Both the position numbers and the translations under genes were made by a program. Positions 1 through 15,000 of a DNA stretch of 64,000 nucleotides are shown one piece after another. The DNA is from G963677085 sp963677085 (GTDB lineage: Bacteria; Planctomycetota; Planctomycetia; Pirellulales; Thermoguttaceae). Within the stretch, counting starts at the first letter, position 1; every line of letters starts with the position of its first letter. Below the pieces are notes generated by a model. The model was given only the letters and a program-made list of their open reading frames with translations, ran no database searches and was not told the origin of the DNA. The stretch covers positions 124,001 through 188,000 of the forward strand of contig CAXXFH010000004.1 of NCBI GenBank assembly GCA_963677085.2, in the 5' to 3' direction.

Positions 1-2
1 AG

Positions 3-3000
3 TCGTACATCTTGACCAAACGCGAGGTCACTGAGGTTCAATATGGCCTCTCGGTCATGCCGTCGGGAGAGCTGCGTTTCTACTCGAGTGTTGATCCGGA
101 TACGTATGCCACCAGCCAGAGCGGTGTAATTTCGGCCGGGCAATGGCATGACGTCGTGGTCAGCTACAACGCCACGACCAACCAGGTAACTTTCTACGTC
201 GACGGAGAAGATGTCACCGCAGACGCTACCTGTGCCCCGGTCACTTCGGTCGATTGCCCACTGTACATCGGTGCCCGTGGCGATGGGAGCGGCGGCGTTG
301 CTCGAAATTGGAACGGACAGATTGCGGAACTCCGCCTCTACGATCGCCAACTGACGGCGTCTGAAGTAGACACTTCACAGACGCTCACCTACGCGATCAC
401 GGGAGGCAATGATGACAATGCATTCGTCATCGACCCCCAAACTGGCCTGATTACGATCAATGATTCGACAACCCTCGATTTCGAAACCGCGTCCACTCGG
501 GATTTGATAATTCAGGTCACCGATGACGGCAACACCGCGCTGAACGCCACGACGACGGTCACTATCAACATCAACGATGCCAACGACGCGCCAATTGCCG
601 TCGATGACACCTATCAGGTGGATGAAGATGGTGTGCTGACGGTAGAAGCTGGAGGCTTCAACAGCCACACCATTTCAGACCACAACAACAACCCCCGGTC
701 GGTGCGGACGGGGGATTTCGATAGTGACGGCGACATGGACGTCGCTGCCGGTTCCTACTTCGACAACACCATCGCCTGGTATGAAAACAACGGCACGGGA
801 GACTTCGTCGAGCACATCATCACCACGTCGGCCAATGGTTTTCAGCATCTTCGCGTTGCCGACATCGATGGCGACGGTCATTTGGATGTGATCGCGACTT
901 CCTATGGCGATGATACGGTTGCCTGGTACAAAAACGATGGAACAGGTGTATTTAGCGCAAAGAACGTTATTTCTGACTCTCTCGATGGCGCGGCCACCTT
1001 GTCCACAGCCGACGTTGACGGAGATGGTGACACAGATGTATTTGCCGGGTCCTTCCGTGCGGACAAAGTGCTCTGGTTCGAGAACTGCGGCGTAGGTGGC
1101 TTTACGGAGCATCTTATCGCAAGTAACGTGGGTGGTCCTGCAATGCTTTGTGCCGCGGATTTCGACGACAATGGTCATGTTGACCTACTGGTGTCATTAG
1201 TGACCGCGGGGACAATTGTCTGCTTTGAAAACGACGGGGCACAGGTCTTCAACCAGCGGGAAATTGCCACCGGAAGTCAATTCAACAGTGTGTACGCTGC
1301 GGACGTCGACGGGGATGGCAACCTTGATGTGCTATCGACCTTGTGGGACAGTGACACAGTTGCGTGGCATCGAAACGACGGGGACAATACATTCACGACT
1401 CTGCCCATTGCCGTCACAGCTAGTGGGCCTCATGATGTCTATGCAACGGACATTGATGGCGATGGCGATACGGATGTTCTTTCCGTCTCCCTAAACGGAA
1501 ATACCGTCAACTGGTATGAAAATGACGGTTTGGAGTTTTTCACCCAACATGTGATTGCCACCAATGCCGCTCAAACCTGCTGCGTCTACGCTGAAGATCT
1601 TGACGGCGATGGCGACCCTGACGTCCTTTCTGCATTGCGGGAAAGCAACAAGGTGGCGTGGTACGAAAATGTGGGGCTGCCCGTGCTCGCCAACGACACG
1701 GACGCCGACGGCGACTCCCTCACGGCAATCCTTGTCAGCGGCCCTGATCACGGCACGCTGACACTCAATGTCGATGGTACTTTCACCTACACGCCGGACG
1801 CCGACTTCAACGGCACCGACAGCTTCACCTACAAGGCCAACGACGGCGCGCTCGACTCGAACGTTGCCACGGTAACGATCACGGTCAATCCGGTTAACGA
1901 CACCCCCAGCTTCACCAAGGGAGCGGACATCGCGGTCGACGAGGACGCCGGAACGCAGACGGTCAGCGGCTGGGCAACGGCCATCTCGCCGGGGCCGAGC
2001 AACGAGAGCGGCCAAGCGGTCGACTTCCTCGTCAGCAACGACAACGCCGCCTTGTTCGACGTCGCACCGGTGATCGACGCCAGCGGCAACCTCACCTTCA
2101 CCCCCGCGGCCAACGCCTTCGGCACGGCCGTGGTCACCGTGCAACTGCACGACGACGGCGGCACGGCCAACGGCGGTCAGGACACCTCGACCGCCCAAAC
2201 CTTCACGATCACCGTCACCCCGCAGCCCGACGCCCCGCTGGCAGTGGACGACGTGGCGACGGTCGACGAGGACGATTCCGTAATCGTCAGCGTGTTGGCC
2301 AACGACGAAGACGTAGATCCGGATGACGTTCTCGCCATCCAGGCGTTCACCCAAGGTTCCCACGGCACGGTCACCGACAACGGCGATGGCACGCTGACCT
2401 ACGAGCCCGACGACGACTACAACGGCCCAGACAGCTTCACCTACACCGTTGTCGACGGCGACGGTCTCACCGACACGGCCACCGTCAGCATCACCGTCAC
2501 CCCACAGCCCGACGCCCCGCTGGCAGTGGACGACGTGACGACGGTCGACGAGGACGATTCCGTAATCGTCAGCGTGTTGGCCAACGACGAAGATGTGGAT
2601 CCGGATGACGTTCTCGCCATCCAGTCGTTCACCCAAGGCTCCCACGGCACGGTCACCGACAACGGCGATGGCACGCTGACCTACGAGCCCGACGACGACT
2701 ACAACGGCCCAGACAGCTTCACCTACACCGTGGTCGACGGCGACGGCCTCACCGACACGGCCACCGTCAGCATCACCGTCACCCCACAACCCGACGCCCC
2801 TGCCTTCCAGAACGCGCCTTACACATTCTCGGTCGACGAGAACTCCCTGGTGAGCACAGCGGTCGGCCAAGTCACCGCGAGCGACGCCGATGTGGGACAG
2901 ACGCTCAATTACGCCATCTTCGCAGGCAACGACGACAACGCCTTCGCCGTCGACCCGGCCACCGGCCAGATCACCGTCGCTAACCAGAACGCACTGGACT

Positions 3001-6000
3001 ACGAAAGCACCTCGTCCTACACGCTCATCGTCGAAGTTTCCGACGATGACGATCCCGCGCTGAGTACCACGGCCACCGTCACCATCAACATCGTCGACGT
3101 CGACGAGTTGACGTTTTCGGCCACGGCCGATGCCTACGTCCGCAGCGGCGACTATGCCGATGAGAATTACGGGCAGGTCGAGGATTTGATGTTGAAGATG
3201 TCGGACACGTCCGACCGCGATGCGTACCTGCAATTCGACTACACGGCTGTCGGATCGACCGTGTCGCAAGCTCTCCTCTGGCTGACACCGCTTGGCCTGG
3301 GTCTGGCGCCCGAGACGATGCAGTTCTCGGTGAACCTGCTGGACGACGCGGCCGACGGTTGGCTGGAAGATCAAATCACCTGGAACAACCGCAGCCTTGG
3401 CTCGGGCTTGTCGGTGACCTTTAGCGGTAGCGAACTGGTGGTCGGGCAGCCGTTCGCGATCGACGTGACCTCGCTGCTCGCCCAAGCCTCGAACACCAAC
3501 CGGATCGCCAGTTTCCAGATCGACGTGATCGCCGGCGACGGCGCCGCCAGCTACGTCTACTTCGCCAGCCAGGAGTTCAGCGACATTCCCGCTTGGCAAC
3601 CGCAACTCGAACTGTCGCTGCCTGAGAATCAGGCGCCGGTTGCATCCTCGCCGATCGCCGACTTCGCCGTGAACGAAGGCACCGCCAACACGGTGATCGA
3701 CCTGGCGACCGTTTTCTCCGATCCCAACGGTGATCTGCTTACCTATCGGCTAATCGACCCGAGTTCCAGCAAGCTCATGGCCACGCTTGACGGCAGTACG
3801 CTTACGCTTGACTACCACGACGGCCCACACGGTCCAGTCGACCTGATCGTTGAAGCGGTCGACCCAGCCGGTCGCGTCGGTCAGGACGTGTTCGCGATCA
3901 CGATCAACGACGTCGTCCCCACGATTGCCCTCTCGGGCGACGCCAGTGTGGATGAGGGGAGCGAGTACACCCTCACGCTGGGCGACGTCGTCGACCCGGG
4001 CGATGACACGGTCACCGACTACACGATCGACTGGGGCGACGGCACGGTTACGCCTTACACCGTGGCCACCGATAGCGGCCCCGCCGGCACCCACACCCAC
4101 ACCTACGCCGACAATGGCGACTACACGATCGCCGTCACGGTGACCGACGAGGACGGCACCTTCGACGCCGGGTCGATGGCCGTCACCGTCAACAACGTCG
4201 CCCCGACGGTTGCCCTCTCGGGCGACGCCAGCGTGGACGAGGGCACCGAATACACTCTCACCCTGGGCGACGTCGTCGACCCGGGCGATGATACGGTCAC
4301 CGGTTACACGATCGACTGGGGCGACGGCCACACTACTCCCTACACCGTGGCCACCGACGGCGGACCGGCCGGCACCTACACCCACACCTACGCCGACAAC
4401 GGCGACCACACGATCGCCGTCACGGTGACCGACGAGGACGGCACCTTCGACGCCGGGTCGATGACCGTCACCGTCAACAACGTGGCCCCGCAGATCGCCT
4501 TCGAAACTGCGATTGGCGAATGGAAGCTGGACGAGGGAAGCGGTACGGTCGCGGCGGATTCGAGCGGCAATGGACACGACGGCACGCTGATCAATGGGCC
4601 GACGTGGAGTAGCGAGGGACAGTTCGGTGGGGCCTTGTCCTTCAATGGCCTCAATTCGTATGTCTCGGTCCCCGCAACCGGGGATTCGCCGCTGAAGTAC
4701 CAAGGTGGAGAGCTGACGCTGAGTACGTGGGTTTATGTCAACTCCACGGAAACCAGCGGGGGTTATCTCATCTCCAAGCCGTGGAATGGCTGTGGCGAAT
4801 ACAACTATCGGTTGGGATTAACAACGGATAAAAGAGCCTACCTCCATCTTCCAGGCCAATCGCTCACCTCCCCGAATCCCTTATCGACAGAAACTTGGCA
4901 CCATGTCGCGACAACCGTCGATAGCTCCAACGTGATGACCCTATACGTCGACGGGGTCAGTGTGGCCACGCGGACACATACGATTACCAATTGGACACCC
5001 ATCTACGGCGATGGAAACAGACCTCTAGTTTTTGGAACGCTTTTCAATTACGGCACCAGTTGGGAAGGGAATACAACCTTCAGCTTCGACGGCAAACTTG
5101 ACGAGGTGCAGTTCCGCGATCGGGGCCTCTCGACCGACGAAATCGTCGCCTTGGTCCACGGCGACATCAACACGGCCTTCGAAGGGTTGCCTTATACCGT
5201 CAGGTTGGGCGACGTGGTCGACCCGGGCAACGACACGCTCACCTATAGTTGGAACGTCTTCAAAGACGGCGGCGCCGAGGCCTTTGCCAGCGGGGTGGGG
5301 ATCGATCTGACGAGCTTCACCTTCACGCCCGACGACAACGGCAGCTACCGCGTGGTGGTCACCGTCGACGACGGGGACGGCGGCAGTACGACGATTGAAA
5401 AGACGATCACCGCCGTCAACCTTCGACCCACCCTGGCTGTCGACAACGCCACTGTCACCGTCGACGAAGGCAGCCAAGCCACCAACACCGGCTCCTTCGG
5501 CGATGTGCCCGCCGACACGGTGACGCTCTCCGCCTCCGTCGGCAACGTCACCAACAACCTCGACGGTACCTGGACCTGGACCTTCGACACGACCGACGGA
5601 CCGCAGCAGACCGACACGGTAACGGTCACCGCCACCGACGACGATGGCGGCCAGACGGAGGTCATTTTCGAACTGACGGTCAACAACGTGGTACCCACGC
5701 TGACGGTAACAGGCGATTTGACCGCCATCGTGGATGAAGAGTATACCCTCACGCTGAGTGATTTGGTCGACCCGGGCGACGATGCCATTACAGCGTACAC
5801 GATCAACTGGGACGACGGTACGGTCACTTCCTACAACGTGGCAACCGACGGCGGTCCCGCCGGCAGCTACACCCACGCCTACGAAACGCCTGGCACCTAT
5901 GCGATTACCGTCACCCTAACCGACGAAGACGGCACGCACGCGCTGGAGCCCTTCGTGGTGGAGGTCGTGCGAACGATCGATGCCACCCTGGGGCACTGGA

Positions 6001-9000
6001 AGCTAGATGAGACGACCGGCACGGTGGCGGCCGATAGCTCGGGGAATGGGCACGATGGGACGGTATCGGTGGATATTGGCGGATTGGCGACCAACGGAAA
6101 GTTGAACGGGGCGTTTACATTGTCGGGCAGTCACGTGGCGATCCCCCACACGCAGGAGTTGGACCTCGAAGGCGCTTTTGCGATATCATGTTGGGTGAAG
6201 TTGTCCACGAATTCAGACATTCAATATCGTGGTATTGTCACAAAATCCACAGGAGGTTCCGCGGGTGGTGGCTGGGCTTTAGCTCAGCAGGGCCTGGACG
6301 GTGGGGCCGACCGAATCGTGTTCACCACATTTGATGGCAGCGTTCCGTCGCCGCGTCTGACGACTGTTGCGCCAATCCCACTCGACGAGTGGGTACATGT
6401 TACGGTAACTGGCAACAATCCACTAGAAGGTGGAAATGCGACAATCTACTTCAATGGTGTACCCCAGGAGGCGGTGGAGACGAATTACGGTACACCGATG
6501 TTGGCAAATGATTTGGATGTAACAATCGGTGCATCATATGGTGGAGCTCACGGGATCCAGGGATTGATCGATGATGTCCGCATTTACGATCGTAATCTGA
6601 CTACGGAAGCGGTCAAGCAGCTATACATCGACAGCGACCTGGCCGCATCCACTGTCGCCTGCTATCGACTGGACGACAACGCCACCTCGACAGCGGTTGT
6701 CGACGCGTCGGGAAATGGAAACCACGGCGTGGCGAACGTCGACACCGACACACTTCACACCCCCGGCCAATTAGGCGGCGCCTTCGAGTTCACCGGCAAC
6801 CAATGGATCGACCTGTCCTCGGTAGAAACGGATCTCCAGATTGGCAACGAATCCTTCTCGTTTGCCAGTTGGGTGAAGCTGTCCGATACCGATACGCACC
6901 ATACGATATTCTCGAAGGGAAATGACAACAGTCTCCCCGGGAGTATCTACTTGCGTTACAGTATATTGTCCAGCAGTTTCTCTTTGGTGCTTACGGCTGA
7001 CGACCTTGCGACCGAGATGCTTATTTCATCCGTACCAGTGACAGCCGGAACCTATTACCACGTTGCCGCGACGTATGATGCAACCACCGGGACGGCCAAA
7101 CTCTTCGTTAACGGGGTAGAGGACGGATCTGGTGTTGTGTCCGGAACCTTCTCTGCCAATTATTCATTACGGCTGGGAACCCAGGGGAACGGCTATTACG
7201 GCCTAAGAGGCACGCTGGACGATGTCCACATCTTCGACCGTGCCTTGACTTCGTCCGAAATCGGTCACCTCATCGCCGACATCAACGAACCGCCGACGGT
7301 GAGCCTCACGAACGTAGTAACCAGCCTGCCGGAAGGCACCGATACCATTGCGCGGATCAAGGTCGCCGACATTCTCGTCAGCGACGATGACCTGGGCGCC
7401 AACTCCCTAGTGCTTGCCGGCTCGGACGCCGCCAAGTTCGAGATCGACGGCACCGAGCTTTACCTCAGGGCCGGCATCGCGCTCGACTACGAAGCCCAAG
7501 ACACGCTCAATGTAACGGTCACGGTCGACGACACCACCATCGGCACCACCCCGGACGACACGGCCGAACTGGTACTCAACATCACGGACGTAGCCCCACG
7601 GATCGAGCTGTCGGGCAACTCCAGCATCAACGAAGGCGGCACGTATACGCTCACGCTAAGCAACGTGCTCGAGCCGGGCACCAACGCAATCACGAGCTAC
7701 ACGATCGACTGGGGGGATGAAGAAAGCACTTCCTATACCGTGGCCATCGACGGCGGCCCCACCGGCAGTTACACCCACACCTACGACGACGGCGACGCCT
7801 CGCACCTGATCACAGTCACGTTCAGCGACGGCACGACAACCTACGACGCCTATTTACCCGGTGCGGGGCAGGCCGGCGAACTGGACTCACGGTTTGGCGC
7901 CGACGGCACGGTGACTACCGAATCGGGCAAGGCCAACGCCATCGCCGTGCAACCCGACGGAAAACTCCTCGTCGGAGGATACCAAGACGGGCCCAATGGC
8001 TATGACTTCGTGCTGGCGCGTTACGAGGCAAATGGTAGCCTGGACACGAGTTTCAACAGCACCGGCACGGTCGTTCTCGATTTCGAGGGCTACAATGACG
8101 TAATCAACGCCGTGTTGATCCAGTCCGACGGCAAGATCGTCGTCGCCGGATACTCTTATGACGACGAGGGTGAATCCAACTTCGCGCTGGCTCGTTACGA
8201 CCAGTACGGAAACCTCGACACCACGACGTTCGGCAGCGGCGGCAAGCTGACCACCGACTTCGAAGGCGGCCACGCCGGTGCGTGGTCGGTGGCACTTCAG
8301 TCGGACGACAAAATCGTCGTTGCCGGCTACGCCATCGGCACCGATGGAAAGTCCAACTTCGCCCTGGCACGTTACGACGAGAATGGCAACCTCGACGAAA
8401 CCTTCGATGCCGACGGCACGTTAATCGCCGACTTCGCCGGCGAATCGGGGCGTGCCTACGCGCTGGCCATTCAGCCGGACGACAAGATTGTTGTTGCCGG
8501 CTACACGGAAGACACCACGGGCGGCGACAACTTCGCCCTGATCCGTTACAACGCAAATGGCACCCTCGACACCACGACGTTCGGCACCGACGGCAAACTT
8601 GCCACCGATTTCGCCGAATTCGATGATCGGGCCTATGCCTTGAGCATCCAGCAGGATGGAAAGATCGTCGTGGCGGGGCGTGCGGGGGATGGTCAGGGCG
8701 GAGTGGACTTCGCCCTAGTCCGTTACAACGCAAATGGCACGCTCGACGCGGAACACTTCGGCAACGGCGGCAAGCTCACCACCGACTTCGGCGGTAACGA
8801 GAACTACGCCTATTCGCTGGCGATTCAGGCCGACGGCAAGATTGTCGTCGCCGGTTACACGAACGAAACCATCGGCGGCGACAACTTCGCCCTGGCACGT
8901 TACGAGGAAAACGGCACGCTGGACACGGCGTTCGGCAACGGCGGCAAGCTGACCACCGACTTCGGCGGCACTTCCGACCGCGCCAACGCGCTGGCCATTT

Positions 9001-12000
9001 TACCTGACGGACAAATCCTCGCTGCCGGCGAAGACGGCTCGTCCAACTTCGCGCTCGCACGCTACCACGCCGGGCCCGGGCGGCCGGTTGTCGTGGAAAA
9101 CATCGGCCCCACAATCACCCTCTCCGGCAACGCCAGTATCGACGAAGGCAGCACCTACACCCTCACACTGGGCGACGTCGTCGATCCCGGCGACGACACG
9201 GTCACCGGTTACACGATCGACTGGGGTGATGGTTCAGATCCCGGGGACTACTCGGCTGCGGAAATCACGGCACTCGCTCGCCAAGTGACGCACATCTACG
9301 CCGACGGACCAAGCAACCGAACGATCTCGGTTGTCGTTAGCGACGATGATGGCACACACAATACGGCCACCATCGACGTGACAATCAACAACGTCGCGCC
9401 GACGTTAACGCTCGTCGCCGATCAAACGGTCGACGAAGATGTGTTGCTTGCCCTGTCGGATCTCGGAACGTTCACCGATCCGGGCTTCAACAATCCGTTG
9501 GGCGATCCCACAACGGTCGAAACGTTTACGTACAGCATCGACTGGGGTGATGGTACAAGCGTCAACACCGGCGCAGCAACGATTGATACCGCGGGAGGTC
9601 CCGGTACCGTTACGCAAGGTTCGTTCGACGGCAGCCATACGTACACAGCAGGCGGAACCTATACCGTCACCGTCACGGTTACCGACGACAACGGCGGGCA
9701 AGACGTCCAAACCTTCGGTGTAACGGTCACCCCGATCAACGACCCGCCCGAAGACCTGGTCCTCTCCAACAACACTGTCGAAGAAGGACAGCCCGTGGGA
9801 ACGGTCGTAGGCACGTTCACCACGACGGACCCGGACATTGGCGACAGCCATGTATATACCTTGGTCTCCGGCACGGGTGACGACGACAACGCCGCGTTCG
9901 AAATCGTCGGCAACGAGCTGAGAACCAATGCGGTATTCGACTTCGAAGCCAAGTCTTGTTACACGGTTCGAGTGCGCACCGAGGATCTAGCGCACGCTTC
10001 GTATGAAGAGACGTTTTCGATCGTCGTGACGGACTATAATCCGAACCCGGCGGTGATCGCTTCGGGCCAACACATCGACTTCGTCTTCACGGCCACGCCA
10101 GACTCCAACGGCTTCATCGCACCAGAAGCGGGACTGAAAGTCGGTACGATTTCGGCGACCCACTCCGATCCGAGTGCGCTCCAAGATTGGCAATTCGTCG
10201 CCTTCAACGCGCGCGACGCCTTCCGCATCGAACCGGGCACCGATCCCGGTACGGCTGATATCTATATCAACGACGCCGAAGTCCTAGGGTTTGTGAAGGA
10301 GACCGCGGAGCACGGAACCACGAAGGCGATGACCTACGTGCTGGAGGTAACCGCCTCCGATGGCGAGAGCACGTCGGCCCCCGAGACGATCACCATCCGG
10401 CTCATCGACGAGGACTTCGCCTATCTTTATTTGCCCGAGGAATACAACCACGCGCCGACGCTCGAAGCCAAAACGATCGTGACCGGAGGAATGTCCACGA
10501 GTTTCCCCTGGCTGCTTACCGACGAAATCGACAAGAAATTGGTGGCACAGGACGTGGATCGCGACACGGTCTTCCACTGGGAGATCACCAACGGCAACGA
10601 GGACGGCCGATTCTCGATCGACCCGAACACGGGTGATTTGTATATGGTCTACGATGGCTTGACACCGCACGGAGGACGGTGCGACGGGTTTTTGACCGTC
10701 GCGGTGTCCGATGGATTTGAGGAGACTTCGGCAACCATAAATATCGACCTCCCAACGAAAGCGGTGATTGTGCTGGAGGAGTTTCATATCGGATTTGAGG
10801 AACAGGTGGACTTCGGCGAACTTACCATTGAAGGAAACTACGCAGCACCCTTGGGCGACTGGCGAATCGTATCCGGTGATACCGTGTGGAGCTACTTCGA
10901 TAATGATGGTCATTTCTGCTCGGGGCCGTGGACTCACGAAGATGGCTATGGCAACCGCTCGGTAGCGTTGGATGTTCGGATCACGGACGCTCAAGGGTAC
11001 GAGATAGGTGGGGATGTAGTCCTTTTTGTAGGAGAGGCAATGGATTGGTCCCCCGCAAGTGGATACGATCTTCATTGCCACACGACATACCACGGAATTC
11101 CGTGTGGCGCATTGAATCTGCCTCTGGCGGGCAGTCAAACGCCGATTGAAGATTGGATTGGGTGGTTCTCGCACCCAACCCAATCCCTGTGTAACTCGGC
11201 ATCGACTGCATACGACAGTTGGTGTGACATTGAAACGACCGGTTACCCCAGTAGTCCAGGATCTCCACCTACCTACTCAATAACCTACAACGACGACGGC
11301 TATGGAACGCTTGCACATAATCCAGGGGCCGTCCAAATCCTTTGGGTAGAACCAGACGGTACTTTTGCATACCCCCTTTCCCGACGCGTAATAATGTCTC
11401 CTGTCAAGCCCTGGTTATCTTGTATGTACGAAACAGGACCAGCGCATCTGGAAGATTTTCCACTTTCGGGCGACGTCATTTCTCCCCAGGAAATCATCAC
11501 ACCACCGGACGTGTACGTCGAAGAAGACGCCGGGTTTACTCGTGTTTCTCGAAACGGATGGACTAGGTCCTATGGACGAACTGACCCAGACCATTTCGAG
11601 CCGATCATGCTCATGCCCAAGGTGATCGATTATGGCAATAAGGGGCTGTTTGCCAGTCCGCCAGCAATCGACCTCGACGGCACTGGCGCATTCCTGTTTG
11701 AGCCCAAGCCGGACGCTTGCGGCGTATCGGAGGTTACGGTGGCATGGTTGTTAATCGGAGGCTGCGAGGAAGCAAGGGGTTTTAGCCTCGCGGTCCCGGA
11801 GGGCGCAGACGAGTGTTTAGGGGCGTGGTTCTCCGTCACGTTCAACGTCTATGTTGGCGCGGTCAACGACATCCCCGTAGCCGACGCCGGGGGGCCGTAC
11901 TATGTGCGTCGCGGGCAGGCGATTCGGCTCGATGGGTCCGGCTCGTACGACGTGGAAGACGAGAACCTTTCGTTCGAGTGGGACCTGGACGGCGACAACA

Positions 12001-15000
12001 TCTTTGGCGAGACCGGCAGCGATGCCGCCCGCGGCGACGAGGTCGGTATGTACCCGACCTTCTTCGCCACGGCCGACGACTTGGATGCGCCGCAGGAAAT
12101 AACGGTCTCGTTGAACGTCTATGACAGCGAAGGAGCGTGCTCGGAAGGCCCCGCAACCGCCACAATCTACGTGGTCAACGATGCACCACGGATCGAGCCG
12201 GTGAGCGATATGACCGCCGATGAAGGGGCGGCCTTTGTCGCCACAATCCCGTTCATCGATCTCACTCCCGGCCCCTGGACGGCAACCGTCGATTACGGTG
12301 ACGGCAGCGGCAGTGAGACGATTTCGATCGACGCCTCACAGCAGTTGCTCATGCTGCAACACGTGTACGGCGACAACGGGACCTACTCGGTCAGCGTCAC
12401 GATAGCCGACAACATTGCCGCACCGCACACCGGCCAGAGCGACCCCTGTACGTTCGACGTGACGGTCACTAACGTGGCTCCCACGTTGACGGTCGTCGGG
12501 AATCAGACACTCGATGAAGACAATACTCTGAGCCTGTCCGATCTGGGACTTTTTACCGACCCGGCGTTCGCGGCCACGGAGACTTTTTCATACGAGATCG
12601 ACTGGGGCGACGGGCAAGTTACTACCACGCCGCCCGCGGCGGTGACGCTGGGCAGTGCCGGCGCGGTAACCGTCGGATCGTTCGGAGGCATTCACTCCTA
12701 TGCAGAAGGCGGTGAATACGTCGTTTCGGTGACCGTATACGACGACGACGGCGGCAGCGACACGGCCACGTTCGGCGTAGCCTCGTCTCCGATCAACCAC
12801 GCGCCGATCATCATTTCGGATCCGTCCCGGAAGCATTATCTACCGATCTTGCCAAGTCCGTCGGTGAATCCGGTCAGCCCCACCTCGCTGGCGTTAAGCC
12901 TCGCGGATGGCCAGGTTTCGGAGCCGGTGGAGGTGTCTATCACTCGCGATGCCGCGGAAAGGGCGGTCGATATTGTCTTTGTTGTCGACGAGTCGAGTTC
13001 GATGAGCCATGCACATGATTGGCTGAAGCAGGGCATAGCACTGACAATCCAGGCAGAACTGGAGGAAGAGGGGTTCACCGACATAGCCTACGGGCTGGTT
13101 GGCTTTGGCAGTGCGGCTCCCGCGCCCCACCAGATCAGCGTAGGTGATGGTTTTGGAACAGCGGAACAGTTCACCCAGGCGGCCACCTCTCTTCTTCTAA
13201 ATGGCGGCACAGAGGATGGCTACGAGGGCATTGACTACGCGATGGATCTCGGCTTACGAGAAGATGCAATTACGTGTTTCGTTCTGGTAACGGACGAAGA
13301 CCGCGATGTTTTGGATTCTTCGGCAGGTCTGACATTCGATGGCGTGCTCAACGATCTCTTGCGGGACGCAAATCTGCACAGCGATGACGTGATGCTACAC
13401 GCCATTGTTAACGGCCGGCTTTACACTGATTACAGTGGCGACACCGGAGATACTACGTTTACTGTCCAAGAGGGCGCATGGATAGTGACCCCCCTTGCCT
13501 ACACAGGCTCGGGTGATTTGGCATTGTCTCTCGCGACTCCGGATCTATCAGCCTACTCTCAGAAGTCGCTCGAAACATCGATCACCTTCCCCGAGGGCGC
13601 GGGTGACGTTGGCCTTGGTTTTGTTGCGTTCGATTATGAAGAAACCGTTGGCAACAAGAGCTTCAAATTCGCGGGAATCGATTTGGCCACCGACAGTTGG
13701 ATCATTGGCACCTACGACGACACCGACACCACGAAGTGGAACACGCTCGCCTCCACGGCGGTCCCGTTAGGTGTGGATTTTCGGCCGGGTGAGACGTATG
13801 AGGTGTCGCTTTTCTGCGATTACTCTGCGCTAGACACGGAAGTAACGCTCTTTGTCGATGGTCACGAAGTGGCAACGCATGAATTCGCCGGTGAAAACGC
13901 TGGTGATGGTAGTGTCGGCGTCGGCACAAAGAATGGTAGCGCGTCTTTTGGATTCTATCGCGTCACAGATGGCTTCAGCGCCCTGTTGCTGGAAGACTTT
14001 GGTGACCCTACGTCAGCATTAGGCGTCTCCTACGATCACGAGGGGTATGTCGTCGAGTCTGCCGGCAGCTACGAGACCGGTGTCCACGGCGAATTCCTGA
14101 GTGGCGCTGGAACCACTTGGCGAGACTATGCTCTGCTCGCGTGGGAGACCGGAGGCGCCGTTTGGGATGTTGAGATATTGCGTTATGCAACGGACGACCA
14201 GAAGGCATCATTCTCGGCGGCCTTCGGCGAAGTCCTGAGTGCGCACATCGCCGAACACCGTGGTATCGGTCTAATTGCCTCGGAGAACGGAACAAGTTTT
14301 TCGTACGAGGCCGGTATACCCACCACGGATCAGGCTACCGGGGAAGTGACCTACCCATTTACCGTCTATTTCACGGGTGACGGGGAGCATCACAATTTCG
14401 ACCTGGATTTCCAGGGCCCCGACGGTTTCTCGTATGGTGCAATCCCCGTGGCCGTCGACGGGCCGTACTACTATCAACTCCAGGCGATCGATCCGGACGG
14501 GGATTCGCCCCTGTACTTCGAATGGACGCCCGGCAGCGACAACCATGAGGCGGTCCTTCAAGACGGCGTGATCACATGGACCCCCGCGGCGGTCGGCTCG
14601 TACGAGTTCAGCGTGATTGCCAAAGACGGTCGTGGCGGCGTGTCCTCGCCCCAGGTCTGGACCGTTGAAGTGGCCGACGACAGCGACGGGAACCAGGCGC
14701 CAACGGTTGCTTTGGCAACGCCGCCGGATGCGAAGGTTCGCCAACAATGGGCCTTCCTCGTCGATGCCGAAGATTCCGACGATGAAGTGTTGTCCTTCGA
14801 CCTGATTGCGAATCCGAACAACGGCGACGCAATCCCGTCCGGCATGGTGATGGATCGTGCCACTGGCGAGATTCGCTGGACACCGACGCTGGGCCAAGAA
14901 GGCACGCACACGTTTTGGGTACAGGTCAAGGACAAGCGGGGCGGAGTAACCCAACAAGAGTTCTCCGTGACGGTGAATCCCCAGGATCCGGTGAATAACC

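Noticed and set aside
2229..2792. Repeated units considered as CRISPR or other non-coding array
   Set aside because: The 282-bp units are in-frame protein domain duplications, far longer than CRISPR repeats and without spacers.
1491..3605. Long open frame on the minus strand (704 codons) opposite the giant gene
   Set aside because: It lies antisense to clear cadherin/VCBS domains, has a Val/Arg/Gly-rich composition caused by the GC-rich sense strand, and matches no family.
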